DNA of 64,000 nt from JAFDWR01 sp038216655 (GTDB lineage Bacteria > Armatimonadota > Fimbriimonadia > Fimbriimonadales > Fimbriimonadaceae). Shown here piece after piece: positions 1-7,887 of the stretch. Positions within the stretch are counted from its first letter, which is position 1. The number at the start of each line of letters is the position of its first letter. The translations under genes were made by a program, and so were the position numbers. The stretch is from contig JBBQPZ010000001.1 of assembly GCA_038216655.1 (NCBI GenBank), positions 1-64,000 of the forward strand, read 5' to 3'. The notes beneath the pieces were generated by a model. It saw nothing but the letters and a program-made list of their open reading frames with translations, was not told the origin of the DNA and did not search any database.

Positions 1-74
1 ATGCTCGCCCCCGCATCGATCTCCTGCAGAACCTTCACGATCTGCTCCTCCGAATATCGTTTCCTTGCTGCCAT
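1..74 (-). CDS. IS3-family transposase OrfA, N-terminal part (cut by window edge)
   Basis: The minus strand encodes a start MAARKRYSEEQIVKVLQEI followed by DAGAS, then leaves the window. The pattern K-R-[FY]-S-E-E-Q-I followed by an alternating helix is typical of the helix-turn-helix N-terminus of IS3-family OrfA proteins, which bind the insertion sequence ends. A good ribosome site (AGGAG) precedes the ATG by about six bases. Only 24 residues are visible, so I cannot tell whether the element is intact. It marks the left end as a site of recent or past transposition, and the adjacent secreted gene has a lower GC content than the rest of the window. Confidence 0.7.
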   Translation of the reverse strand, partial: MAARKRYSEEQIVKVLQEIDAGAS

Positions 75-137
75 GTTCGTCTCCTATTTTGGAGCCGAAT
101 TCTATGATCTGAGGGTGGAAACTTTAAGGGGAACCGG

Positions 138-1610
138 TCAACCCGTCGGGTGAAAATTCATGAGCAGGAAGGCTACTCTGCCGTTAATTGTCTTGTGCTC
201 AAGGGTTGTAACATCTGCGTCGGTGGATCCATGCACCAGCCCATCTGTGGCACTGACTCCGAGCAAATTAAGTGATCGTCTCATCAAGCGACCTTGCTCA
301 TCGCATTCCCCTGAATAAGTTCCGTCGAGCATGGCCCATTCCTGACCTAGTGGGGCAATTGGCGGATTGCCGGGCACACTCCAGGGTGGAACAAGTGGGA
401 AGGGGCCGGCGCTCAGCTTTTGCCAAATTCCATCAGCAACATGCTCCTCAGAATCAGCTTGGTCCGCAGCTTGCCAGGACCACCCCACCCGCTTTAAAGT
501 AGGAGTTTCACCATTTAGCGGAAGACCCCAGCTGACGAAGACCTTCCCAGTGCCAGTATAGATGGGAGATGGCGAGGTATACGGCGTGTTAATCGAAGCG
601 TTCCAAAGGATGTTCCAGTCGAAGGAGTAGATCTTCGACTGCAAAATGTTGGCGGAGGCAATCGAGACAGTGTCCTCTCCACCGGACGGAGCCGTCACGG
701 CTTTCGCGAAGGAGTTGCCAGTCAAGGTTCCCAGAAGGTCAAAGGGAAGGTTGGGATATGTGAAGCTGTAGGTAGCGTCTACTCCCATATTCACGCCCTT
801 AGGGTAGATGAAGGCACCCGCTACCCCTTGCGTACCGTTCGACGAGATCCAAGGATCCGATGAAGTTCCTGATGATCCAGCGAAATTGGTGTTCCACGGA
901 TCTAGGTTCACACCTGCGGGAAAGTGAAGACGCTTCATTCCAAAAGCCGGCTGAGGAGTAGTCGAGGCGAGGACGACGTCTAGCTTTGCAAAAGTATCAG
1001 TTGACGGGGAGTAGACGTCTGCGGAGGCCTCAAGATTCATACTCAACACTCCATTTCCCTGGCTGTCAAGAGGAATCCGCACGGTTTTCGACTCCTCAGC
1101 TATGAGGGAGGCCCTCATATCCGGCATCGAGGACTCGTTATGGACATAGGACGATCCAAGGCCATTGCTGAACGTGTGCACGGTTATCGGCGTTGGAATT
1201 TCAAATCCAACCCAGGTCGCACTGGCGGTCAATTGTGCAGTCGAGGTGAGCCTGACGTAAATTCCGGACGGTGGGTTTGCACCCTTGAAGTGGATTCTCA
1301 CCTCAATGACCCGCGTAAATGAATACACGGTCGGTCCTTCGATGGCGTAGCTATTCTGTACGTGCGGGCCATTCGGCGAGAGCCAGGTCGTTCCGATGAC
1401 GGGGCAGGGAATTGAAGTGTTGGTAACAGGATCGTGGGCCCAGCCCATACAGTTGTAATTTGAACTTACGGTCCAAACTCCACCGTCACATGACGTCGTG
1501 TCGAATGGCAGACCTTGTCCGAAGCAAGTCGCCCCCGTAGCGCAGGCAAAAAGGGCAAAGGCCGAACGAGCTGAGTAACGGATGAATTTCGCAAAGCTAA
1601 ACACTTCCAC
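138..1610 (-). CDS. Secreted protein of unknown function (490 aa)
   Basis: I do not recognise the family. The N-terminus has basic residues and then a hydrophobic stretch (SAFALFACATGATCFG), consistent with a signal peptide cleaved near residue 31. The rest is rich in Ser, Thr, Gly, Pro and aromatic residues with alternating beta-like stretches and no membrane segment, as in extracellular beta-sandwich proteins. The start is a GTG; a second in-frame GTG lies two codons later and no strong ribosome site separates them. The gene is visibly less GC-rich than its neighbours and sits next to a transposase fragment, which suggests acquisition by transfer (inference). Confidence 0.7.
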   Translation of the reverse strand: MEVFSFAKFIRYSARSAFALFACATGATCFGQGLPFDTTSCDGGVWTVSSNYNCMGWAHDPVTNTSIPCPVIGTTWLSPNGPHVQNSYAIEGPTVYSFTRVIEVRIHFKGANPPSGIYVRLTSTAQLTASATWVGFEIPTPITVHTFSNGLGSSYVHNESSMPDMRASLIAEESKTVRIPLDSQGNGVLSMNLEASADVYSPSTDTFAKLDVVLASTTPQPAFGMKRLHFPAGVNLDPWNTNFAGSSGTSSDPWISSNGTQGVAGAFIYPKGVNMGVDATYSFTYPNLPFDLLGTLTGNSFAKAVTAPSGGEDTVSIASANILQSKIYSFDWNILWNASINTPYTSPSPIYTGTGKVFVSWGLPLNGETPTLKRVGWSWQAADQADSEEHVADGIWQKLSAGPFPLVPPWSVPGNPPIAPLGQEWAMLDGTYSGECDEQGRLMRRSLNLLGVSATDGLVHGSTDADVTTLEHKTINGRVAFLLMNFHPTG

Positions 1611-1824
1611 GTTCTGGGATTACATCCTCGTGTAGTCATTACTATCAATTTTGCCAAATATCCAAGGATAGGAGCCAAAGCTATGTCCGCTTTCCAATAG
1701 GCTGGAATCCTTACCATAATGTACGCAATCGGTCTATCCAATGGTTGCGGGGACGCCGGGGTATTGCCGACCAGTGATCAGAAAGTTTGATGCACAAGGA
1801 CTCTCAAGTCGTTCCGCAATGAAA

Positions 1825-2679
1825 CTACAGCTGAAGCTGTGCCGAGGAGATGGCGGCGGTCGCCTTCTCGAGAAGGTCGTGACCGTTGTCCGGATCGTAG
1901 CCGAGTTCAAGCATTGCCCAAGCGGGCAATGAATCGGCGTCCATCTTGCCGCCGGTGACCGTCGAGGCGATCGCGGAAGATAACGCGGTGCAGGCGCGCT
2001 GAGCGCGGAATTCGGCGTCCGGTTCTTTCGGCTCGGTGTAATCCAGCGCGGCAGCCAAGCTGGCGGGGAAGCCCCACTTCTGGGCGGCAGCGGCGGCGAC
2101 CTCGATATGGTCGTAGCCGTAAAGTCGGTGCTCGGCCTTGACGTCCGGCACGCCCTTCTCCTCAAGCTCGACGATCGGGTGGTAGTCCTTCCCGCCGTAG
2201 CGGTCCATAAGGGTCTTGCCGATCAGGTGAAGCAAGGCGGTGGTATAGCAGTCGTCGCCGGAGAGCTTGTTGTTCTTGCTCGCGATCCAGCGGGCGCAGA
2301 TCGCGGCATCGACCGAGCGTCGCCACCACTGGCGGCGGCGGAGGGACTCGCGGTCGGTCTTGCCGACGAAAAGGTCGAACACTCCGACGGTCATCGCAAG
2401 GTTGCGGACCGTCTTGAAGCCAAGGAACATCAGGGCTTCTCGGATCGAGGTGACGCGGCGGGGAAGCCCGAAGTAAGCCGAGTTCGCCATCACCAGCACT
2501 TTCGAGCTGAAGCCGGGGTCGATCGTGATCGCCCGCTCCATCTCGTGCAGGGGGGACTCAAGGCTGTCGGTCAGTTCGAGGACCTTAAAGACGACGTGGG
2601 GAAGTACAGCAAGGCCATCAACCTTGTCCATTAAGGCGGCAAGTGGATCTTGTGCGGGGGTGATCGGTAGCGCCGACAT
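1825..2679 (-). CDS. HDOD domain signalling protein
   Basis: A 284-aa protein that is essentially one HDOD domain, the HD-GYP-related fold without its catalytic HD pair, found in bacterial signal transduction, motility and competence control. Near residues 15-110 it shows the usual signature: a start AVLPHVVFKVLELTDS, then the helix with MANSAYFGLPRRVTSIREAL and the LGFKTVRNLA turn. The HD/H residues that would bind metal are not in their usual spacing, so it probably signals by protein contacts rather than hydrolysis. The ATG has a GAGGAAG ribosome site about nine bases upstream. It lies downstream of the PilB/GspE ATPase on the same strand, so a role in regulating the pilus or secretion machine is plausible but inferred. 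Confidence 0.85.
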   Translation of the reverse strand: MSALPITPAQDPLAALMDKVDGLAVLPHVVFKVLELTDSLESPLHEMERAITIDPGFSSKVLVMANSAYFGLPRRVTSIREALMFLGFKTVRNLAMTVGVFDLFVGKTDRESLRRRQWWRRSVDAAICARWIASKNNKLSGDDCYTTALLHLIGKTLMDRYGGKDYHPIVELEEKGVPDVKAEHRLYGYDHIEVAAAAAQKWGFPASLAAALDYTEPKEPDAEFRAQRACTALSSAIASTVTGGKMDADSLPAWAMLELGYDPDNGHDLLEKATAAISSAQLQL

Positions 2680-2733
2680 CGATAATCTTCCTCAAAGCGT
2701 GCTATTTACTTATCGGAAGGCTGAGCGATTACT

Positions 2734-2946
2734 TCACCTTTTTCGAGTGAGTTTGAGCGCAATACTGCCGGAATGAGCAAAAGCGCGTACCCGTACCAGG
2801 GACCGTTGATGTGCGTCGCGGACGGCGGCAGTACGGTGTCGCACCCCAGACGCGGCGATATCCACGATTGCGCGCGCGCTTAGCGTGCGGATCGGCGACG
2901 CCAAGGCGTGGGCGGCGGAGTTCGCGATCATCAGCAACTCAGGCAT
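2734..2946 (-). CDS. Small ORF coupled to the secretion ATPase, possible HDOD fragment
   Basis: A 70-codon frame whose ATG overlaps the last codons of the upstream ATPase by eight bases, as in translationally coupled genes. The first 50 codons are strongly G/C-biased at third positions, like real genes here. The start MPELLMIANSAAHALASPI with a following TLSARAIV resembles the ANSA...P...S..AI core of HDOD domains, the fold encoded by the next gene. It may be a degenerate or truncated HDOD relative, a tiny genuine protein, or a chance frame. The C-terminal third is Arg/His-rich and unlike a folded domain. Confidence 0.35.
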   Translation of the reverse strand: MPELLMIANSAAHALASPIRTLSARAIVDIAASGVRHRTAAVRDAHQRSLVRVRAFAHSGSIALKLTRKR

Positions 2947-4660
2947 AGATCACCCGCAGGACTTCGTCCACCGTGGTCACGCCGAGCAGGATCTTGGCGA
3001 CCGAGTCCATCTGGAGCGTTCGCATTCCTTGCTCGACCGCGATGTTGCGCAGAATATGGCTCGGGGAGTGCTCTAGTGTCTTGTCGCGAATCTCGTCGGA
3101 CATCACCAGCAGTTCGTGTACGCCGGTTCGACCCTTGTAGCCTGTTCCCTTACAGTGGTCGCAACCCTTGCCCCTGAAGAGGGTGATCTCGCCGTGGGTG
3201 TCACAGCCGAGCTCTTCGGGAAGGGGGAAGCCGTAGCGGACCAGGGTCTCTCGGGTCGCGCTGTAGCTCTCCTTGCAGTGGGAGCAGATCTGGCGTACCA
3301 GTCGCTGGGCGAGGATTCCGATAACCGAGCTGGAGATCAGGAACGGCTCGACACCCATCTCGATCAAGCGGGTAACCGCGCCGGGCGCGTCGTTGGTGTG
3401 AAGGGTGCTCAAGACAAGGTGACCGGTCAAGGCGGCTTCCATTGCGATGGTGGCGGTTTCCTTGTCGCGCATTTCACCGACCATGATCATGTCGGGGTCT
3501 TGCCGAAGCATGGCGCGCAGACCCGCGGCAAAGGTCATTCCGGCCTTCACGTTCACGCCGCACTGGTTGATGCCGGGCAGCTCGTACTCGACGGGGTCCT
3601 CGATCGTGATGATGTTGGTGTCGCCAGTGTTGAGCTTGTTCAGAATCGAGTAAAGCGTGGTCGACTTACCGGAACCCGTGGGCCCCGTGACGAGGATGAT
3701 GCCATAGGTCTTCGAGCAGATATCCTCGATGATCTTCATGTTGTGGGGCAGGAAGCCCAGCTTCGACAGGCCGACGTTGATGCCGCCCTTATCGAGGATT
3801 CGCATAACGATCTTCTCGCCGTGCTGCACGGGGAGGGTCGAAACGCGGAAGTCGAATTCTTTCCCGCCGATGGTCGCGGAGATGCGGTTGTCTTGGGGGG
3901 CGCGCTTCTCGGCGATGTCCATGTCGGACATGATCTTCATACGCGAGGTGAGCGGCGCCACGATCTTGCGTGGCAGCTTCATCCCTTCCATCATCACGCC
4001 GTCTACCCGGTAGCGAATCCGCATACCGTTTTTTTGAGGCTCCATGTGGATGTCGCTGGCCTTGTCAGCGATGCCTTGGCTGATGATGAGATTGGCGAGA
4101 CGGATGACGGGCGCGTCTTCGCCCAACTCCCGAAGTTCTGCTTCACTGAGGTCTTCTCCCTCGTCAAGGCGAGTGACTTCGATATCGCCATCGAAGTCCT
4201 TCATTACGCCGGCCAGAGCGTCGTTGACGTTGGAGTCGATCTTGTAGTAGGTCGACAGCGCGTGGATGATGTCGTCTTCGACCGCGATGACCGGTTCGAT
4301 CTCGAGGCCGGTGGTGAGCCGCAACTCGTCGATGACGAACACGTCGAGCGGGTTCACCATCGCCACGACAAGGCGGTTGTCCTCACGTTCGAGCGGGACG
4401 CACTTGAATCGCTTTGCGATCTGCGGAGTGATCAGCAGCAGGGCATCGTGCTGAGGGACGACGTCGGCGATATCTACGTGGGCAATGCCCCAGACCTTGC
4501 CCAGGCAGCGAACGCGATCGCGTTCGGTAACGAGGCCGAGGCTGACCAACACACGGGCAATCGGATCAGTGCCACCCATCTCCCGCTGCTTGCCCAGCGC
4601 GAGTTCCAACTGATCACTGCTGATCAGTCCTTCCTGTACAAAGTGCTCCCCAGTAAGCAT
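2939..4660 (-). CDS. pilB: Type IV pilus assembly / type II secretion ATPase (PilB/GspE family)
   Basis: Cytoplasmic hexameric ATPase that powers pilin or pseudopilin assembly. The 573-aa length is normal. An N-terminal MshEN-type domain (about 1-140) is followed by the N2 and RecA-like domains. Walker A GPTGSGKST is near residues 326-334, the Asp box includes TIEDPVEYEL (about 352-361), and Walker B is DMIMVGEMRD (about 390-399, where most relatives have GEIRD). The His box is TGHLVLSTLHTNDA. Two CxxC pairs (CSHC near 459, CDHC near 500) form the zinc site expected of PilB/GspE rather than PilT. No pilC, pilT, pilM-Q or gsp genes flank it, so I cannot decide between pilus and secretion. A prepilin-like protein is encoded 20 kb away. 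Confidence 0.93.
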   Translation of the reverse strand: MLTGEHFVQEGLISSDQLELALGKQREMGGTDPIARVLVSLGLVTERDRVRCLGKVWGIAHVDIADVVPQHDALLLITPQIAKRFKCVPLEREDNRLVVAMVNPLDVFVIDELRLTTGLEIEPVIAVEDDIIHALSTYYKIDSNVNDALAGVMKDFDGDIEVTRLDEGEDLSEAELRELGEDAPVIRLANLIISQGIADKASDIHMEPQKNGMRIRYRVDGVMMEGMKLPRKIVAPLTSRMKIMSDMDIAEKRAPQDNRISATIGGKEFDFRVSTLPVQHGEKIVMRILDKGGINVGLSKLGFLPHNMKIIEDICSKTYGIILVTGPTGSGKSTTLYSILNKLNTGDTNIITIEDPVEYELPGINQCGVNVKAGMTFAAGLRAMLRQDPDMIMVGEMRDKETATIAMEAALTGHLVLSTLHTNDAPGAVTRLIEMGVEPFLISSSVIGILAQRLVRQICSHCKESYSATRETLVRYGFPLPEELGCDTHGEITLFRGKGCDHCKGTGYKGRTGVHELLVMSDEIRDKTLEHSPSHILRNIAVEQGMRTLQMDSVAKILLGVTTVDEVLRVIYA

Positions 4661-4845
4661 AACGTCTGTGATTCCTACAAGGACTCAGACTCCTCGCCAC
4701 GGTAGAACTTCCATGAGAATGCGGGGTCCTCTCCCGGTAATGATATGGAGCCTTTCGATAACCGGAGTTCCTACTAGCCAGGTTCAATACTGGCTGGTAA
4801 CGATAGCGGCAATGACACTATCCTGGTGAGGGTAGCAGGGGGAGA

Positions 4846-5002
4846 GGCGTTAGGCGTTTGGGCGTTGGGCAATGCAGAGGTGTTAGGTGTTTGGTGTTAG
4901 GCCGGACGGAAATTTGATCAGAGCCTTGCAATCAACCTTGCTTTCTGGCAGTTCCGCTCCTCCCTAACACCTAATACCCAACACTTCCCTCCGCCCCAAC
5001 GC
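4846..5002. repeat. Heptamer-tandem inverted repeat (type A, copy 1) between divergent genes
   Basis: The 368-bp gap between the divergent ATPase and transporter genes contains no ORF. It holds a cluster of degenerate 7-base units: GCGTTAG/GCGTTGG units at 4846-4870 and GTGTTAG/GTGTTTG units at 4880-4904. These are followed near 4962-5002 by their reverse complements (CCTAACACC, CCCAACAC, CCCCAACGC). The whole could fold into a long imperfect hairpin. The same heptamer type occurs as a nearly perfect palindrome inside leuS (13960-14075). The transporter start codon lies only about 27 bases beyond the right arm. Confidence 0.75.
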
Positions 5003-5028
5003 TATTTGTTCTATTCTGAGAGGGAGTC

Positions 5029-6912
5029 ATGACCGAAGAGACGACAGTTCCCACTCCGGCCGTCCCGGCTCGTTTCAATCCCTGGCTGTTCATCCCCCTG
5101 CTCTACTTCATGCAGGCGATTCCGGTCACGATCGTCCAGGAAGTCTCCTCCGTTTTCTACAAGGACCTCGGGGTCGCGAATAACGCGATCACCCAGTGGA
5201 CGTCCCTGATCGCGCTGCCGTGGTCGCTCCAATTCCTCCTCGGCCCGATGGTGGACCTGAACGGACGTAAGCGGGACTGGATCTTTGGAGGACAGCTCCT
5301 GATCGCGATCGGCCTGAGCCTTGCCGCGCTGATGCTCAAGCTGCCCCACGCCTTCGAGTTCACCCTCGTGGTGTTCGGCGCGACCGCCTTGATCTCCGCC
5401 CTCTGCAATATCGCGACCGACGGGTTCTACATCCTCTCGATGACGCGCGAGCAACAGGCCGCGTACGTCGGCGTTCAGACCACGTTCTATCGCCTTGGGC
5501 GGCTCTTCTGTGCCGGGTTGCTCGTATTCTGCGTCGGCAAGCTCACCGCTTTGCCGCGAATCGAGGTAAAGGCACCCGGGGGCGGCTACCTCCGCTTCCT
5601 CGATGGCAAGAAGGAAATCGTCCTCCCCTCGGCCATGCTTGGCGTGAACAACTCGGCCGGTGGGGATTTGACCGACGACAAGGGACGAATCCTCCAACCT
5701 CCGGTGACGATCCCGCCCGGAACCCAGCGTTTCACGATCACACCGGGAGGACAGGTTCTCTCCGGAGAGAAGCCGATTGGCCAGATTCAGCGCCTGGTGG
5801 GAACCCCTCCCGGTAATACCGACCTCATGCAGCTCGACGGTGGACCCAATTCGGTCACCTCGCAAGCGATCCTCCCCGTCGAGATTGGCTGGATGGTTGT
5901 CCTCTTGGGTTGCGGAATTCTGTACGGACTGGGCTTCCTGGTCGCCCGACGAACCACGCCGACCCTCGACAGCGACGCCGCCCTAGCCGAGCCCGTACCG
6001 GGCGAGAGGCGTAAGAACGTTCAACGCACACTCGCGATCGTCGGCCTGGGGTTAGGAACGTACTTTGCCGGAAACGCGGTCGTTCGCCTGGGAGCCCATG
6101 CCCTCTGGGCAATGCTCGGCGCCGATCCGGGAGGACGCTGGAAGGGATGGATGCTGCCCGCCCACGACACCCTGATCGGCTTCGACCTCGGGATGGGACC
6201 TTTCTCCACGGAGCTACTCCAACTGATGATTTGTGGAGGACTGGCCGGCTTTGCGTTCTTCTATGCGCGTCGCACGATCAAAGGAACCACGATGGGCGAC
6301 GCCTTCGGGTCGTTCGTCGCCCAGAGCGGATTCTGGGCAATCTTCGGGTTCATCCTCACCTACCGGTTCGGCGAGGCGATGGTCTCGAAGATGTCACCCC
6401 TCTTCCTCAAGGACGCAATCGAGAAGGGCGGCCTTGCCGTCGCCAACGACCGCCTCGGCTTGATCAAGGGCGTGGCAGGCGTGATTGGGATCGTCCTGGG
6501 GGGAATCGTTGGGGGCTACTACGTCTCCAAGATCGGGCTCAAGAGGGCCTTTCTACCAATGGCGGTGCTCATGCATCTCCCCAACCTGCTCTACCTCTGG
6601 GCCTCTCTTGGGCGACCCGCCCCAAACTCGCCGGTGCTCTTCGGGGTCGACTTCGTCGACCAGTTTGGATACGGATTCGGCTATGCGGGTTACTCGATCT
6701 ATCTGATGTGGGTCGCGCAGCGGGGACAGTACAAGACCGCCCACTATGCCATCGGGACGGGAATGGGCGCGCTCTGCATCGCACTGGCCGGCATTCTGAG
6801 CGGCATCATCCAGTCCAACTTCGGATATCCCGCGTTCTTCGGCGCGGTAATCGTGCTAACGATCCCTGGAATGGTGATGCTTTTCCTGATCCCGCTGGAA
6901 GAGCCTCGGTAG
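5029..6912 (+). CDS. AmpG-like MFS transporter with a FlgG-like periplasmic insert
   Basis: A 627-aa inner-membrane major facilitator. The start (LFIPLLYFMQAIPVTIVQEV), an LPWSLQFLLGPMVD stretch near residue 63 and GRKRDWI fit the AmpG/muropeptide-permease branch of the MFS, so export or uptake of a cell-wall fragment or another solute is possible; the substrate is unknown. About five helices precede residue 175, and the remainder follow residue 283. Between them is a soluble stretch of about 110 residues, predicted to face the periplasm, with QPPVTIPPGTQRFTITPGG and GEKPIGQIQRLV. These segments closely resemble the central domain of flagellar rod proteins FlgG/FlgF. The ATG has a GAGGGAG ribosome site. 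Standard family members are 420-520 aa, so the insert explains the extra length. Confidence 0.8.
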   Translation: MTEETTVPTPAVPARFNPWLFIPLLYFMQAIPVTIVQEVSSVFYKDLGVANNAITQWTSLIALPWSLQFLLGPMVDLNGRKRDWIFGGQLLIAIGLSLAALMLKLPHAFEFTLVVFGATALISALCNIATDGFYILSMTREQQAAYVGVQTTFYRLGRLFCAGLLVFCVGKLTALPRIEVKAPGGGYLRFLDGKKEIVLPSAMLGVNNSAGGDLTDDKGRILQPPVTIPPGTQRFTITPGGQVLSGEKPIGQIQRLVGTPPGNTDLMQLDGGPNSVTSQAILPVEIGWMVVLLGCGILYGLGFLVARRTTPTLDSDAALAEPVPGERRKNVQRTLAIVGLGLGTYFAGNAVVRLGAHALWAMLGADPGGRWKGWMLPAHDTLIGFDLGMGPFSTELLQLMICGGLAGFAFFYARRTIKGTTMGDAFGSFVAQSGFWAIFGFILTYRFGEAMVSKMSPLFLKDAIEKGGLAVANDRLGLIKGVAGVIGIVLGGIVGGYYVSKIGLKRAFLPMAVLMHLPNLLYLWASLGRPAPNSPVLFGVDFVDQFGYGFGYAGYSIYLMWVAQRGQYKTAHYAIGTGMGALCIALAGILSGIIQSNFGYPAFFGAVIVLTIPGMVMLFLIPLEEPR

Positions 6913-6938
6913 GCTGTCAACCTTCTGGTTTGAACCGC

Positions 6939-7096
6939 GGTGCCACGGCTTGTCCAGGGTCGAAGATGCCTAGGAAGCCGGAAGTGCTTCCTGGCCAACC
7001 GTGCTCCCATGCGACGCTGGTTATTGCAGCGCACGGTTTGCCGGGAAACCGTTGAAAGCCCTCGGGCAATTCCAATCCCGGCCAAACCGTGGCACC
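6939..7096. repeat. 158-bp double-hairpin element (type B, copy 1)
   Basis: The element begins GGTGCCACGG and ends CCGTGGCACC, so its ends are inverted repeats. Two internal stretches (TTCCTGGCCAACCGTGCTCC, then GCGCACGGTTTGCCGGG) make it a series of four alternating arms that can form two hairpins or one long one. Copies of the same length are at 21593 and 37379, with a half copy at 39405. It lies between the 3' ends of the MFS gene and the convergent deacetylase-like gene. Confidence 0.88.
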
Positions 7097-7123
7097 GCAG
7101 CCTAATGGCGATTGACGGCCTAC

Positions 7124-7780
7124 TCAGGGTGTGACGAGCGCCTGACGCAGCGTGCGGATCGGCATGTCGGCGGCAGATGCAATCTCCAAGATCTCCTGAA
7201 TGTGGGTGAGCTTGGCGTCGAACTTGGCCAATACCTGCGGACGAATCGCCACCGTGACCGCCTTGCGCCGACTCGCGTGATCACGCACCAGCGCCTTGGT
7301 CGTATCGGTCCAGCTTCGGGCGGTGAGGCCAGCGCGAGCCGCGTCGCGCGAGGTGCGGGCCTCGACCACGAAGTGCTTGATCCCATCCGGCACGGGTCCC
7401 GCCGCGGCCGAGATGAACCGGAACTCCTCAAGGGTCACGTGAACGTCCTCCACAGCGGGCCATGACCCGCGGGCGCACAGCCCGACCGGGGTGTGCCCGA
7501 GCCTCTCAAAGAGCTCCAACGCCTCCGCCTTTCGCCCGCCTTCCTCAAGAGGGTGCTTGCAGAACCAATCCAAGTCATGCCCCTCGTTAAGCACCGCTTC
7601 AGCCGAAGCCGGGAAGGCGCGCAGCACGCGATTGGAGGCGAAGAAGTGGAATCGATAGCCGCCCGATCGGGCGAGATCGAGCAACCGCAGCAGCAACGCC
7701 GGCTCGCCATGTCCAAACGCCTCAGCGTCCGGGGTATCCCACGGAACGTAGTCGAGGTCGATGCGCAGGCAGAGGAACAT
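7124..7780 (-). CDS. Polysaccharide-deacetylase-fold protein
   Basis: A 218-aa protein that reads like a divergent NodB-type (beta/alpha)7 domain. The first strand ends in LRIDLDYVPW (DxD, matching the metal/catalytic Asp motif), and EGHDLDWFCKHP near residue 90 corresponds to the H...H metal motif. There is no signal peptide, so it would be cytoplasmic unless exported another way. The longest frame starts 35 codons earlier, but those codons come from an AT-rich inverted repeat. I therefore place the start at the ATG giving MFLCLRIDLD, although no clear ribosome site is visible. It lies downstream of pgk on the same strand. Enzymatic activity is uncertain because the canonical motifs are altered. 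Confidence 0.6.
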   Translation of the reverse strand: MFLCLRIDLDYVPWDTPDAEAFGHGEPALLLRLLDLARSGGYRFHFFASNRVLRAFPASAEAVLNEGHDLDWFCKHPLEEGGRKAEALELFERLGHTPVGLCARGSWPAVEDVHVTLEEFRFISAAAGPVPDGIKHFVVEARTSRDAARAGLTARSWTDTTKALVRDHASRRKAVTVAIRPQVLAKFDAKLTHIQEILEIASAADMPIRTLRQALVTP

Positions 7781-7782
7781 TT

Positions 7783-7884
7783 GTGAAGTATTGAGTATTG
7801 AGTATTGGACGGCTAGGAGTCTGAGCCTTCCGATCTCGATCGCCCGGCATCCGGCTCTGAATGCTCCGAACCTCCAATACTTCA
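7783..7884. repeat. Inverted repeat with TATTGAG heptamers
   Basis: Three tandem TATTGAG-type units starting GTGAAGTATTG are answered by CCAATACTTCAC at the other end, about 70 bases later. The palindrome fills the gap between pgk and the downstream deacetylase-like gene. It belongs to the class of short heptamer arrays seen also at 4846, 13960 and 58530, with a different heptamer word. Confidence 0.7.
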
Positions 7885-7887
7885 CTC

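Noticed and set aside
3116..4705. 529-codon plus-strand frame opposite the PilB/GspE gene
   Set aside because: It is the antisense of a clearly conserved ATPase; GC-rich codon bias keeps the opposite frame open. No ribosome site and no recognisable domain.
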